Translations under genes and position numbers: made by a program | Part shown: piece by piece, positions 46,830 to 58,942 of the stretch | How the letters are laid out: each line of letters starts with the position of its first letter | Numbering within the stretch: the stretch's first letter is position 1 | DNA from: Bubalus kerabau | Taxonomy: Eukaryota > Chordata > Mammalia > Artiodactyla > Bovidae | Length of the DNA stretch: 64,000 bases | Assembly: GCF_029407905.1 (NCBI RefSeq) | Contig: NC_073643.1 | Coordinates: 35,684,501-35,748,500, forward strand | Reading direction: 5' to 3' | The notes under the pieces: generated by a model | Seen by the model: the letters and a program-made list of their open reading frames with translations, nothing else | Told to the model about the DNA's origin: nothing | The model's database searches: none

Positions 46830-47422
46830 TGTTACTGTGACTCTTTACTGTCATGAGAAGTAACATTTTAAATTATTTTTATTTTATTGAGCATTTTTAT
46901 CACTTTTGTTATGATCTGCCTATTAATATATTTTGCCCAATTTTCCATTGTGATGTCACTCTTTTTCACATTTAAAATACAGGCATGTGTGCAGTTTTGG
47001 AAATCAAAGGAATGGGCTCTTTTATAGATCTTGCAACACTTTTTTTCCATGTCTTTGAATTGGTCTATATAAATTTTTATTATTTCATTATATGTATGTC
47101 CTCCTGAAATAATATGAAGTGAGGCCATTTAATGCATGTTTTTTGGGGCTATTATTTACTTAGTTTTTCATGAAACTTTTAGTAAGTCTTTCTAAATTTG
47201 TTGCTCCATGAATCACCATATTAAGGTACAGTTGTAAGTGGAAGCATGGTACTCCCAATCCCTCCAAATGTGACTTAAGGCAAGATGAATGTTGTGATTA
47301 AAATGGCATAGTTCTCTAGTTCCTAATAAGATTCTTAGTTATTTTCAAGGAATGTTTTTCAAAGTATTGAAGGAATTTCATTGTAACCTAATATGCATTT
47401 TTTTCAACCAGGATTCTTAGTA

Positions 47423-47972
47423 CAGTTGATCCCACTATTTACAGGTTCAATATTTGCAAATTTGCATATGTGCTAAACTTTTTATAATCAGTACTCAGTG
47501 CTTTCACAGTTGTTTGCAAAAATACACAGAATTTGAAAACTTTTAGTTATGTGGTACACTGTTATCAGTGAATGTCAAACAAGTCAGCATTTTCCTTTCT
47601 TATTTCAGTGCTCCTACAGTAAACAAGTGTCATTTTCATAATGTATTTAGTGCCCCATTTTCATGTTCTTATCCTTTTTGGTGTGTGATTTTGCTGTTTA
47701 AAACAGACCCACATGTAGTGCTAAAGTACTGTCTAGTGTGACCTGCCTTATAGAGAAAATACAACTTAGATAAGGTTTCTTGAGCCATGATTTACCATGT
47801 TGTTGGCCACAATTACACAAAAAACAAGGTTATATATTGAAAGGTTGACAAAAATGTGACCAAAGGCTCTCAGGAACCTAACCCTATATTTCCCCTAGGA
47901 GCAATGGTTCGGTATTCACTAATTCAGTGTTCATTGCAACTTTAGACCATATTGCTCTGAATAATGTGAATT
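47423..47972 (+). mobile_element. Tigger-type (pogo) DNA transposon remnant
   Basis: Starts cagttgatcccactatttac after a TA, with internal phrases known from Tigger elements (ctaaagtactgtctagtgtg, ggaacctaaccctatatttc, cccctaggagcaatggttcg, ctaattcagtgttcattgca) and a degraded right end near 47972. Non-coding relic; the subfamily is not assigned. Confidence 0.72.
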
Positions 47973-49024
47973 GCCTTTATAAAGTTTTAGATAATTAGGA
48001 CAGCTCTTTAGAATTATTTGCTAGAGACCCTCCATTTTATCTTTTCTAAAAAGGACATTTAGGAACTCCTACTAAGTAAAACAAAAAACAAAATTTTTTC
48101 ATAATTTGCATTTATATGTTTCCTAAGGGAAGAATTTTGATTATGAGAAACTTTGAAATGTGTCATAAATGACTTTTGAGACATAGCAGCTTTATAACTT
48201 TGGATTAAGTGAATAAACCTTGAGAACATTTTAATTTAGTTTTCATGTTTCAGTTAAGGTGATTTCCTTACCTGTTTCAATCCCTTCACTTTATGCTTTT
48301 TGAAAGTTTTCTTTACATTTACAAAATTGATCATTTTTTACTTTTATAAATTTACCTTTCCTACTTAAAGTATAAAATTAAAAAAAAAATGCCCCTAACT
48401 TTATTTCTATAACAGAACTGCTGTTACAGTTTGTTAAATTTTCTTCTAGCATTATCTATGCCTATCTTCTTTATAAGGTTATAACTAGAATGTTCTTCCT
48501 TTGATGGCTTTTTTTTTTAATTAGCCCAATACTACATGATAGACATATTCTCATGTTATTAGTTGGTCTCTCTGCCCATGAATTTTACTAACAATATTAA
48601 TAATCAGCTTATTAAAGCTTCTTTTTACTTTAAAGATAATTTAAAGAAGGGCATTCTATTTAAAATCTTTTTCAGAAACGATATGAACTTTGTAAATCAG
48701 ATTTGCTAAGTCAGAGTAAAGTATCATAGTAAATGCAATAGTAAAAAGCATAAAAAGCTTTATGGTACAAAACAAATTTTTATAACATCAAAAAAGAGAA
48801 TTAGTATAATCCAAAACCACATTGGATACCTGTTCAGTGTTCTGTGCAATTACTACTTTCATGCACTGCTAATTTGAGTTTAGTTATCTCAGAATTAATG
48901 GTGAATTGTTCATTAATATTTGATACAGTCATTCTGAATTGCCTGGACTTAAAATAACCTAAAAAATCCTAGAGGTAGCCTAATGCCCTTTCCTGTTTAC
49001 TCAGTTCAATATCTTCCTGATCTG

Positions 49025-49232
49025 CTTGCATGTGTGCTCAGTCATATCTGACTCTTTGTGACCCCATGGACTGTAATCTGCTAGGCTCCTCTGTCAAGGG
49101 AATTTTCCAGGCAAAAATACTGGAGTGGGTTGCCATTTCGTACTCCAAGGGATTTTTCTGACCCAGGGATCGAACCCACATTTCTTGCATCTCTTGTCTC
49201 CTGCATTGGCAGGTGAATTCTTTACCGCTGCA
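49025..49232 (-). repeat. Bov-tA SINE
   Basis: Antisense Bov-tA: gtgtgctcagtcatatctga, cagggatcgaacccacattt, then the tRNA-like head (ggtgaattctttaccgctgc). Confidence 0.9.
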
Positions 49233-49365
49233 CTTTACAATGAGTCTTTTTAGCTTCCTGATATCTTCATGTTATATACAATTTAATAAGATGAAAGGGA
49301 GTTAAGAATGAGACTTGGTAGAAGTAGGAAAATAAACTCACCTTTATCTTTTAGTGCTTTTTTGT

Positions 49366-49378
49366 GGGGGGGGGGGGG
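49366..49378. repeat. Homopolymer G run
   Basis: Thirteen consecutive G. A matching 14-C run is at 17494-17507. Length in such runs is prone to sequencing error. Confidence 0.85.
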
Positions 49379-52300
49379 CAGGATTCCCTAATGAATTATT
49401 TTGCTTAAGAACTTCATGAGAATCCATTGATTTCTATTTGCATTCTCTGTAAAGGAATAAGACACCTCAGGCAAACTTCTAAAATAGGTGTTTTTTAAAA
49501 TCTTTATCACCCTCATCAGATACCACATTGGTGATAATTTGTCCCAATTTCCCTTTTCTATATGATATTTACAGTTATAGTTCTCACCACCCAATAATCT
49601 CCTTTATTCATTCATTTCTCTTAAGTCTCATAAAATTACCTTGAAATATTCTTTTTTCCCCCTCCCACTTCTTACTGATTATTCAGTTAACTTTCCATTT
49701 GCTCATATTCTTTATAAATAGCTAAAAATACAGTCTCCTTGAGTTTTTTTTCAGTCCATAGTTTTGTTCAACTATTATTATATTTTCATTATTTCTAGCC
49801 ACCCATCTCATGTGTAGAACATAGTAAGTTCTCCAAAAATGTATTTTCAGAGCAAGTTCATATCGACAATTCATATTTGTTTCCATATGCATCATCTAGC
49901 CAAATGTTCTCTGTCTGAAAGAAGAACATAATGAATCAATGAGTTGTCTTTCTGAAATAATTCATTTCCTAAACTGGATGCTAATGTCGTGTGTTTGGCG
50001 AGACTTTAATCAGAAAGGGCTACCTGATAAGGACCATAATCTAGAACTAGACTTTGTCCTACAAGGTCAAGTAAATGATGGAAGGAAGGAACTCATTTCA
50101 GAGGGTGGGATGAGGCTTTATCCAGCTGCCAGATGCAGGAGAATAGTTGGTTTTACAGGGAGGATTGTGAGGGTGGGTAGCAGATCTTACCTGAAAGCAG
50201 CATGTTAGTAGAAGACAACAAGAGTACAAACATAGGGAGGCAATTCCTAAGTAATATTTAGGGTGTTCTATTAACAGGTAGCCATTTCCACAGTTCACAG
50301 GCCATAGTGCAGGGATCAGATGCCATTCATTCACAATACCTTTTAAATAGAAGCTTGGTTGTAGGGAGACTAGCCTACCAGGCACATAGCTAAGGCAAGA
50401 ACTAAGCTAGAAGTACAAGTCAGAATGTCAACCATGAGGTTGGCAAAGGCTCATCCAACAGTAAGAATGACTTTATTGAAGAGGGAGATATCCCCAGCCT
50501 GTTGGAAGCAGGTCTTCAAAGATCCCTTCTGAAGTCAAGACTTGTTCCTAAGACCGTAGAATGACTAAGCTGGACTGTTTAGAAAAGTCAGCCAAACAGG
50601 AATATACCGTGTCTACATTGGGGGTGGAGGAGAGAAGGGATTTTGTACTCTGATAATCCAGATGGAGATATCTTATGGTTTAAAGCAAGTATCCCACCAA
50701 AAGCAATTGACATTTCAGCAAAATTATTTCAGGTTAAAACAGAAAAAAAGGGAATATATTGTGTCTATGTGCCAGGCATTCCTCTGGGCACTAAAGATAA
50801 AGCAGTGATTGAAACAGAGTCTTACTCTCTTGGAGCTGCCATTTTAGAGGTGATAAATAGATAAGTGAGTGAATTCACAGCCCAATGAATGAATAGATCC
50901 ATAATATAGAGCAAATACTTTATATATTATGTGATGATATTCAACTAATTTGAAAAATAAAATTGAAAGGGAGCCCTGAAAATGCCAGGAGGTTTTTTTT
51001 TTTAATAGATTGATAGGTTTGTCCAAGAAAGCCTCTAGATACATTTACCTTGGAGAACAAAATGCTGTAGCTGTTACATGAGTTGTGAGCTAGGTTTGTG
51101 ATGATGTATTTGCCGCTAAAGAGGGAGGCTCTTCTGCATCTACATCCATTGGAGTTGCCCTCCTTTCCTTTGTCTTTACTCACTACTTCTTTGCCAAAGT
51201 GTTCTAATCAACATTTCTTGCTTTATTATGGATCTAAAACAAGATTTTGTTCACTTAAATAGTTTATGCTGCAACTTTAATAATTTGGGTGGCAACTGTC
51301 TTGCAATTAGAGGTCCTTTGTGAACATCGATTGATATTTTATCTACATGTCTAGGACCCTCTCCTGGGATGCTCTTTTTACCACCTTTGAGGTCTTATGA
51401 AACAGAGCACTTCGAACACATGTATTAGTTAGCATTCCCAATGGACAGCTGGCACAAATCCTAGTTAATTATTTTTCTTCCAGCTTATCTGTGAGTTCTT
51501 TCATTAATCGTTATATGTAAGCATTCTGGACACATTCCTTTTTTTCTCAATTAGAGCTCCAGTAGCATATTTTTTGAGCACACATTTAGGTGTCTGTTCA
51601 GAGGCCTTAGGATCATAAACTGTGAACACAAAATCCATTTGGAGCTTTAACCCATGACCTTCTAGATTCACTTGCTCGTTAATCCCAAGCAGTACATTTT
51701 GAGAAGAGAAGGAGACTTAAGTGACTTAGAATCTTCACTATGTCAGTGTGGTCCAAGAATATTGGCACTTGGGTAGTAGTTTGTCAGGGAAATGTCCAAC
51801 TCATACTGTATTTAGATGATTTCAGATGTTTTTATGTGTTTTGTAATCTGTGATTAGTTGTTTTACTTTATAAATGGAGCTTCTTCATGAAGATGAATTT
51901 CCAGATAGCTAATCCAAATGCTCACAGTGTTAAGCATGTTCCAAAGAAGAGATGTTTGATACTCAAATGAGGAGAGTAAAAGAAGCAAAGCTAAAAATAC
52001 AAAAGCCAAGAAACATGAAAAGATGTTTTACTGAAAGAATAGATTCAGTCATTCCATTTTTTATCTCCAAGTATAGCATTAAAACACTACCTATTGAAAG
52101 GTGTATCAGTTTATCAAACAATGCATAATATCTTAGGAAGGATAACTGGACAGAAATTAGAGCCTCATCATCATAAAAAAAAAATCTATTATTCCTTTCC
52201 CATCATGTTTTCTCATGATTCTTTTTCTTGTTCCTTTAAGGATTCTTCTCCTGTTCCCTGTGGTCTTGGGAATGCCATCAAATTCAGTGCCGCCTCTGTG

Positions 52301-52612
52301 TCTCTGCTGGGATCCTCTGTTCCCCACTCCTGCCCATGGGGTATCCTTAACTAGGGTAGGCCACTTGCTTTACTGAATCCCTGAAAGCAGAGAAGTGATA
52401 CCCCAGCACAGGCCCCTCAGTCTAATCAGCTTTCCTCCTAAAACTCATGGAAAAGGCCATCTGTCTCTGGGATCATGAATGAAAACAATGTGGCTGAGGA
52501 GGTGCCCTCCCACCTGGTAAAAGTCTGAGTAAGATTCAGGAGCAAACCTTCATGATGGAGACTCCCTCAGCCTTAGGACCTCATTGCTACATAGCCTGTT
52601 TTCTGTAACTCA

Positions 52613-52786
52613 GTGATTCTCAAAGTGGTTGACCCAGCGGATGTAGTGTCACCTAGAACCTTTTTAGAAATGTAAATTCTTGGTCCCATTCAAGCCTGTT
52701 GTATCAAAAACTCTGGGGTGGGGCCCAGTACTGTGTTTTAATAAGTCTTTCTGGTGATTTTCATGTTTCCCTAAATTTGAGAATGA
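52613..52786 (+). mobile_element. MER20-like hAT-Charlie MITE
   Basis: Starts cagtgattctcaaagtggtt and follows the family order: tttttagaaatgtaaattct, aaaactctggggtggggccc, gtgttttaataagtctttct, ending in the inverted-terminal-like tttgagaatgatg. The family name is from memory. Confidence 0.72.
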
Positions 52787-54077
52787 TGACTATTATGATT
52801 CTGCAGCTTCACTTGACTTCTTTGAGCTGCTCTCCCTTTCCTAGCTATGGGCCAAATCATTTTTACCCCCTTTGAATTATATTTCATTTTATGATACTGA
52901 CAACCAGCAAGTCTGCTTAATATACCATACCTTTAAAATTCTCACCAGACTTGAGAGCTTGTCCCAGAATTCTCTTGTGCCATATACTGGCCCTGGGCCC
53001 ATATCTGTTAACACTTCTATTTAGTTCTTTCCCCATGCACTTTACACCCCCATGTATTTTAACTTTTTAGCTTCTTATTTTTATGTCAGAATCTCTGTGA
53101 AACTCAGAGAAATTTTATCAATCCTAAAGTGACTTTTCTATCCAAATGAGAATTAAGGATAATCTCCTAGTTGATAGGTAAAATTCATCAACTGGGATTG
53201 TAAATGCATTTTTCTGAAGATCAACTCCCTTGTGGAGAACTTTTATTTCTCTTCTCTCTGAGAGTAGAATACAGCAACAAGTTGTGTAATTTTCAAGTGA
53301 CTTTCTATAAACTTTATGAAATCACCTAATCTTGAGCTCGGTCATTGAAGAAAATCTAATTCATTTTTGTCCCGATTAAGTTACCATCAGCTACTTCTTT
53401 TCACAAGAGATTTCCTTTCCTATTATTGTTCTCTGTGCCTTTAATCTCTCTTGGTACTTTTCTTCTTTTCTCTTGATTTGTAAGTGTTTTGTTGTGATTC
53501 AGTCTCCTGTCTATTCTTGTTACAAAATACAACCTTCATTTGCTATATGGGTTCCTAGTGCTCTTTGGGGAAGACGGAAATGGTCAGATCTTTCAGTATT
53601 TGACAAAAATTGTAATGTAGAGTGTTTCAAGATGGAGATGTTGAATCGAGTTTTATGTTTAGTCAAGAAAATGGATCCATGATGGTAAGTGACATGAGGA
53701 AGGTCTTTACTGAGTTTTCTTTTGGTTTACATGGGATATGAAAAAAATCACTTCAAACCACAATATAATGTTGCTTTATCTTGATGTCTCTTTGTGAAAA
53801 CTCCTTTTACAAAAATTCTTTGATCAGAGAATAAGCATACAACTTTTCCATACCATTGGATAAACCATCTTTATGTCAACCATCTTTGGAGAATTGAAAT
53901 TTACCTGCTTTTTAAAAAAAATTTGTATGTTCAATGTCATGGTGAAACCTTGTTGCTGATTCTTCCACCCATGAGGTTGTTACCATGAGTGCTTATGTTA
54001 GTGAGTGTTCATGTTTCTCTTAGAGAGTGGATTAGGCAAGAAATGGGGTAAGAAATGGCCTTCCTTAGACAAGAAAT

Positions 54078-54325
54078 GGGCTTCCCTGGTGGTTCAGTTG
54101 CTAAAGAATCCATCTGCCATTCAGGAGACCGCCTGCAATGCGGTCTGCCATTCAGAATCCACCTACCATTCAGGAGACCTGGGTTGGATTCCTGGGTCAG
54201 AAAGATCCCCTGGAGAAAAAAATGGCAACCCACTCCAGTATTCTGGCCTGGGAAATCCCATGGACAGAGGAGGAACCTGGTAGTCCATGAGGTCGCAAAA
54301 GTCAGACATGACATAGTGACTAAAC
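54078..54325 (+). repeat. Bov-tA SINE with internal 49-bp duplication
   Basis: tRNA head gggcttccctggtggttcag, then an extra segment: a 25-bp unit at 54106-54130 recurs at 54155-54179 with two differences. A perfect 7-bp inverted repeat (agaccgc/gcggtct) lies at 54126-54146. The Bov-A body follows to catagtgactaaac. Confidence 0.9.
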
Positions 54326-54884
54326 CACCACCATCAGGTCATGAGCTAAGTTTTATTCCTCTTTGTGATTCCCATATATCTCTAGCTCACTGCAACCACT
54401 ACATGGTGGAGTCACAATCCATGTGCAGCTGAGGCTCTAAAGACAGTTCATAAGGCAAAAAATACAATCAATTAGCTTTGAAAGTCCTTTAAGTTACCCG
54501 TATATCTTAATATCTTTAAGCACTAGAGTCCCTGTAGTGTGGTGAGATGCCCATCCATTGAGCGTTTGGGAGTGAGCAATGAATCTCAGTCCCTCCCATC
54601 TCCCTCAGGGACTCAGGTCCTTTGAATGAAATGGCAGTGGGGTCACCCACTAGATTTTACTCATGGATTTCAACTCTTTCTCACTTACTTATTCTATGCC
54701 CAAGCCTGTAAAGGCAGATTCATATAAATTAAATGTGTTTATGATGTGACTTTTTGGTGTATGAGATGAGATTAAACAAGCTAGGGAAGGTATGAAGAGA
54801 GCAGTGAAAAACAAGAGCCAAGAAGTTGTTTCAGGGTGTTCTTGTCAAGCATGTTAAACCCAACTAGAAGGATCATCTGTGTGG

Positions 54885-55065
54885 TCATTAAGAGCTTATA
54901 CTTGATCAGCAGACAGAGTTCAACTGAGATTCAGTTCTGTCAGTTCCCAGCTGTGTGATCTTGGGCAAATTGATTCACCTTTCTGTGCCTGCCATTTAAT
55001 CCATAAAGTGGGGTTGATAATCTGTGGTACTAGATGAAATAACACATGAAGTACTTTTAGCCTGG
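54885..55065 (+). repeat. MIR SINE
   Basis: MIR order: taagagcttatacttgatca, gttcccagctgtgtgatctt, gggcaaattgattcaccttt, ccataaagtggggttgataa. Confidence 0.78.
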
Positions 55066-56020
55066 AACTTTCGGCAGTCATTCCATGAGGGCAGTGCCAG
55101 TGGTGGCTATCCTCAGGCAGTGGTTGCTCTGGTGGTCGTTAATATAATGGGGTAGTTGGCCCCTATTATGTAGATGAATTCCATCAGAATCGCTTGGAAT
55201 GGAGATGGACTGAGGCTGCAGGAATTTTTAAGTTCTGCTCGTGAGTCCACAGTGCATACAATTTTAGAAAGAATGATGGAGAAGGCACTGTTGTGGGAAT
55301 GTGAACTAACTAGCAGATACAAGGGAGTTTGCGTGCATTTTCAGATTCAGGAATCATTCAGGAATGTTATAAGAAGTTGTTCTGGTCTTAGAAGCCTCTT
55401 TGAGTTAATCCCAAGAAAATGCCCTTGACTATTCCATAAGACTAAATTCAGAGCTAGAACCAGTTACCCTGGATTTTCTGAGCTTAGTATTATTTATAAT
55501 AACCCCCCCAATAAAAATAGCCATGAGTTTCAGTTTTCTCTCTTTTTGCTTCCATTGCTAAAGCTTCCAAACATACTGGCTCATACCTCTGAAGTCATCA
55601 GGTTTGGTGAATAGTCTAGCTTGATGGCTACATTGCTTAGAAGAATGTTATGAGGCAAACCTGGTCCCTTATGTGAATGTGGACATGACTCTTGATATCT
55701 TAGAATCAACAAAACATTTAGGGTTAAAATTGGATTTATAAATTATGTATAAATAAATACACATAAATTGAATCCCATTGAACTCAAGTAAATGGGCAAA
55801 ATGACCTTTGCACTGAGACAGAGGGAGAAAATGTATATTCAAGTTATATAGTTCTCAGGGAGATTTTTCTGTACCATAATCATTTAAGTTATCTTTCCAG
55901 ACAGTATTTCTGTTTTTTAACTATGTGGACTTTCAAATGGAAAAAAAGCCTATTATAAAGGAGTAGATGAAGGCAGTGCATGTACACAGCATATCAGAGT
56001 CGGTGATGGACCTTCAATAA

Positions 56021-56226
56021 GGCTTCCTTTGTGGCTCAGTGGTAAAGAATCTGCTTACCAATGCAGAAGATGTAGATTCCATTCTTAGGTCAGGAAGATC
56101 CCCTGGAGAAGGAAATGGCAGCTCACTCCTGTATTCTTGCCTGGGAAATTGCATGGACATTGGAGCCTGGTGGGCTACAGTCCATGTGGTCCTGAAAGAG
56201 CTGGACACAAGAGATTAAACAACAAC
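56021..56226 (+). repeat. Bov-tA SINE flanked by 55-bp direct repeats
   Basis: tRNA head ggcttcctttgtggctcagt and Bov-A body to ggacacaagagattaaacaa, with an AAC-type tail. Unusually, 55966-56020 recurs as 56240-56293 with several differences. Confidence 0.9.
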
Positions 56227-58654
56227 AAAACAGCAAACAGATGGAAGCAGTGCGTTGGCACAGCATATCAAAGTTGGTGATGGACTTGGAATAATTCATG
56301 CTTAGCAAATCACTTAATACAAAGATTTTGGACCAGAGGCCTGTCTTTTTATTACAGATTTATAATAGGACAAATTGCAGTGAGCTGGCAAGTTCCAGGA
56401 CCTCCTTGGAATTGCTGGTTCCCACTGCTTTCTGTTGGTCATTCTCTTGAACTCTTCTCTGGGGGACAGTGCTCTCTGAATTGTGGCAGATTCACCTTTA
56501 TCAGAACTTGCAAGTCCAAAGCTTCTGTGACATGGAAGAGAAACTCAAAAAATGTTCCACTGTTAAAAGGATGAAAAATAATTCAGTTTTGGTATTTACA
56601 TATGAAAGATATTTTCATTGGTGAGTTCTTAATGTCTGAAGTTAGCTATTGTTGGTATTATTTTTCTTCTTTCTCTTTGACTAATATACAGTAGACTTAA
56701 CTAAATTCTCATGTTCTGTCAGGGGTTCATTTCCAACCCGTGACTTTGGCGCTCAAGGTAGTAGTCTTGATGATGTTTTGTCCATTATGCATCCCATTTA
56801 CTTCCATAGCACTAATACAAACAGCATGAGTGTTAGGACTTTAGTACTTGTGTTTTTATTCACTGCTTGGTGGCACACTTCCCTCCTTTTCTAGCTCTCA
56901 TCTTTTCAGACCTGGAAAGGAATAGTGTTTGGCACTGGATGTGCTTGCCTTGTTACTGTCAAGAGTGAGCAAGTCTGAGGACAGGGAAGGCAGAGCTCAT
57001 TATGTGTGAGTTTTAAGGAACACAGAGCTCAAAAGAGATGAAGTTCCAATCCACAAGCCCCTATCTCTTACCCTTCCTAGGCCTGGGATAGGGCTTTCCT
57101 GAGGGAGAAATCTCACAAGTGGAAAAGGACCCAAGAACTGCGAATGACCTGGATGCTTGCATGAGGGCATCAAAACAAAGAAACAGACATACAGTAAAGG
57201 TAAATTAAAGGACACCTACATTAAGCCAGTAAAATCTTGTGTTTAAATTTGATTTTAAGAGAATCTTCTTTAAAAATCTGTTTTAAAACTTTCTATGTAA
57301 CAGTATTTTAGAATTGGGTGAGACCTTCTAAATATGATAAAAGCAGTATCTTAAGGCGAGTTAAATTTGAGCAAATATAGGATGATTTGGCATGTTTTCC
57401 TGAAAGGGGGCCAAACCTGTTATAGTCACCCAGCAAATCAAGTCTTGCTTCATCTTTGTTAGCTTAGTTAGAAATCAATCTTAGTTAGGAATCATCTTAG
57501 TTTTAGAAATCAATAGAAAGAGACCAGTAAAACCATAGCAAATAAGCTGCCTGTTTGGGCTTTGTTTTGAGATATTGCAACACAACATTCCTGTCTTCAG
57601 TGTAGAGAAAATATAAATTCTAAGAATTTTAGTTTTCAACACTTCCCAAATCTCTCATAATTTCTTTGGTCCATGTAGTCTTAAAATGTTGCCATTTTCT
57701 GTCATTAAGGATGTCAGCAGTAGCCCCCTTTAGAGAAGAACATATAGGCCTGACAGTCACTATGGACTCTTGTTCCATTTACTTTGTAATTTGTTCCAAT
57801 TACAAATGGTTATAACTAAACGCCGTTCACAACTTTAATGTGCTTAGCAAGTCCAGACTGGTCCCGCCGCTACTCAGAAATTTATTCTGTAGAAAACAGC
57901 CTTATGTCTTTTCCATACAAAATCTTTTTAAAATAAAGTTGGGTCAAAACTCAAAACTCACCCCCAAATAAAGTTTGCAATGTCTGTTCTTACACAGTTT
58001 GTACTTTGTAGTTAAGGTTCTTAATGAGCACCTGGGAACTTGGTGTAGAAGGCTTTTTCTTTTTGTAAACAATGTTTAAAACATACCTTTTTGGAGTCAT
58101 AAATTAATTTACACATCACTAATATTTTTTAAAAAGCTTGAATTAAGTGTCTGAGAGATTTATTTCATTTTCTAAATAACTGTTCCATAGTTTAATCTGT
58201 GGTCAGTATGGAGTATTTGGAATACAGAAAAGCACACAAAATAAAATAAAATCACTCATGATATCTTAGCTCAGAGATAGCTATTATTTAAATTTGGCCT
58301 GTCTGCTTCCAGTGTTTTTTTTTTTACTTCTTGTATAAATACATACATATTTTAAATTAAATTGGAATCATACTGCTTTTTCCACATAACAGTATACTGA
58401 AATCATTTTACCACATCATTAATTTTTTTCCTACCACAAGAATTTTAACATGTGTGTTATATTCCATTATGTGAATATATCCTTATATTTTTAGACCTTT
58501 CCCTGTTAAAACATTTAGCCAGTTTCCTATTTTTTGATGTCACCATAATGTGATCATCTTTTATAATTTTGTGGTATTATTTTGTGCATGGAATTGGAAT
58601 TACAGTGTCCTTTTCTTCCCCTTCAGAGACATGGGACTATATTACATATATTTT

Positions 58655-58942
58655 TAAAATTAATTATTTATGTTTGTGCTGGGTCTTTGTTGCTGTGCTA
58701 GCTTTTCACTAATTGCAATAAGCAGGGGCTAACTCTATAGTTGTGATATGCAGGCTTCTTATTACGGTGGCTTCCCTTGTTGCTGAGCACAGGCTCCAGG
58801 GTGCACTGACTGGACTTCAGTAGTTCTGGCGCATGGGCTTAGTTGCTTCTGGCCATGTAGGATTTTTCTGGAACAGGGACCAAACCCATGTCTCCAACAT
58901 TGGCAGGCGGATTCTTTACCCGTGAGCCACCAGAGAAGCCCC
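58655..58942 (-). repeat. Older artiodactyl tRNA-derived SINE (CHR-type)
   Basis: Same family as 3800-4015: gtgctgggtctttgttgctg on the left, gcgcatgggcttagttgctt in the body, and the tRNA-like head (ggcggattctttacccgtga) on the right. Confidence 0.75.
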
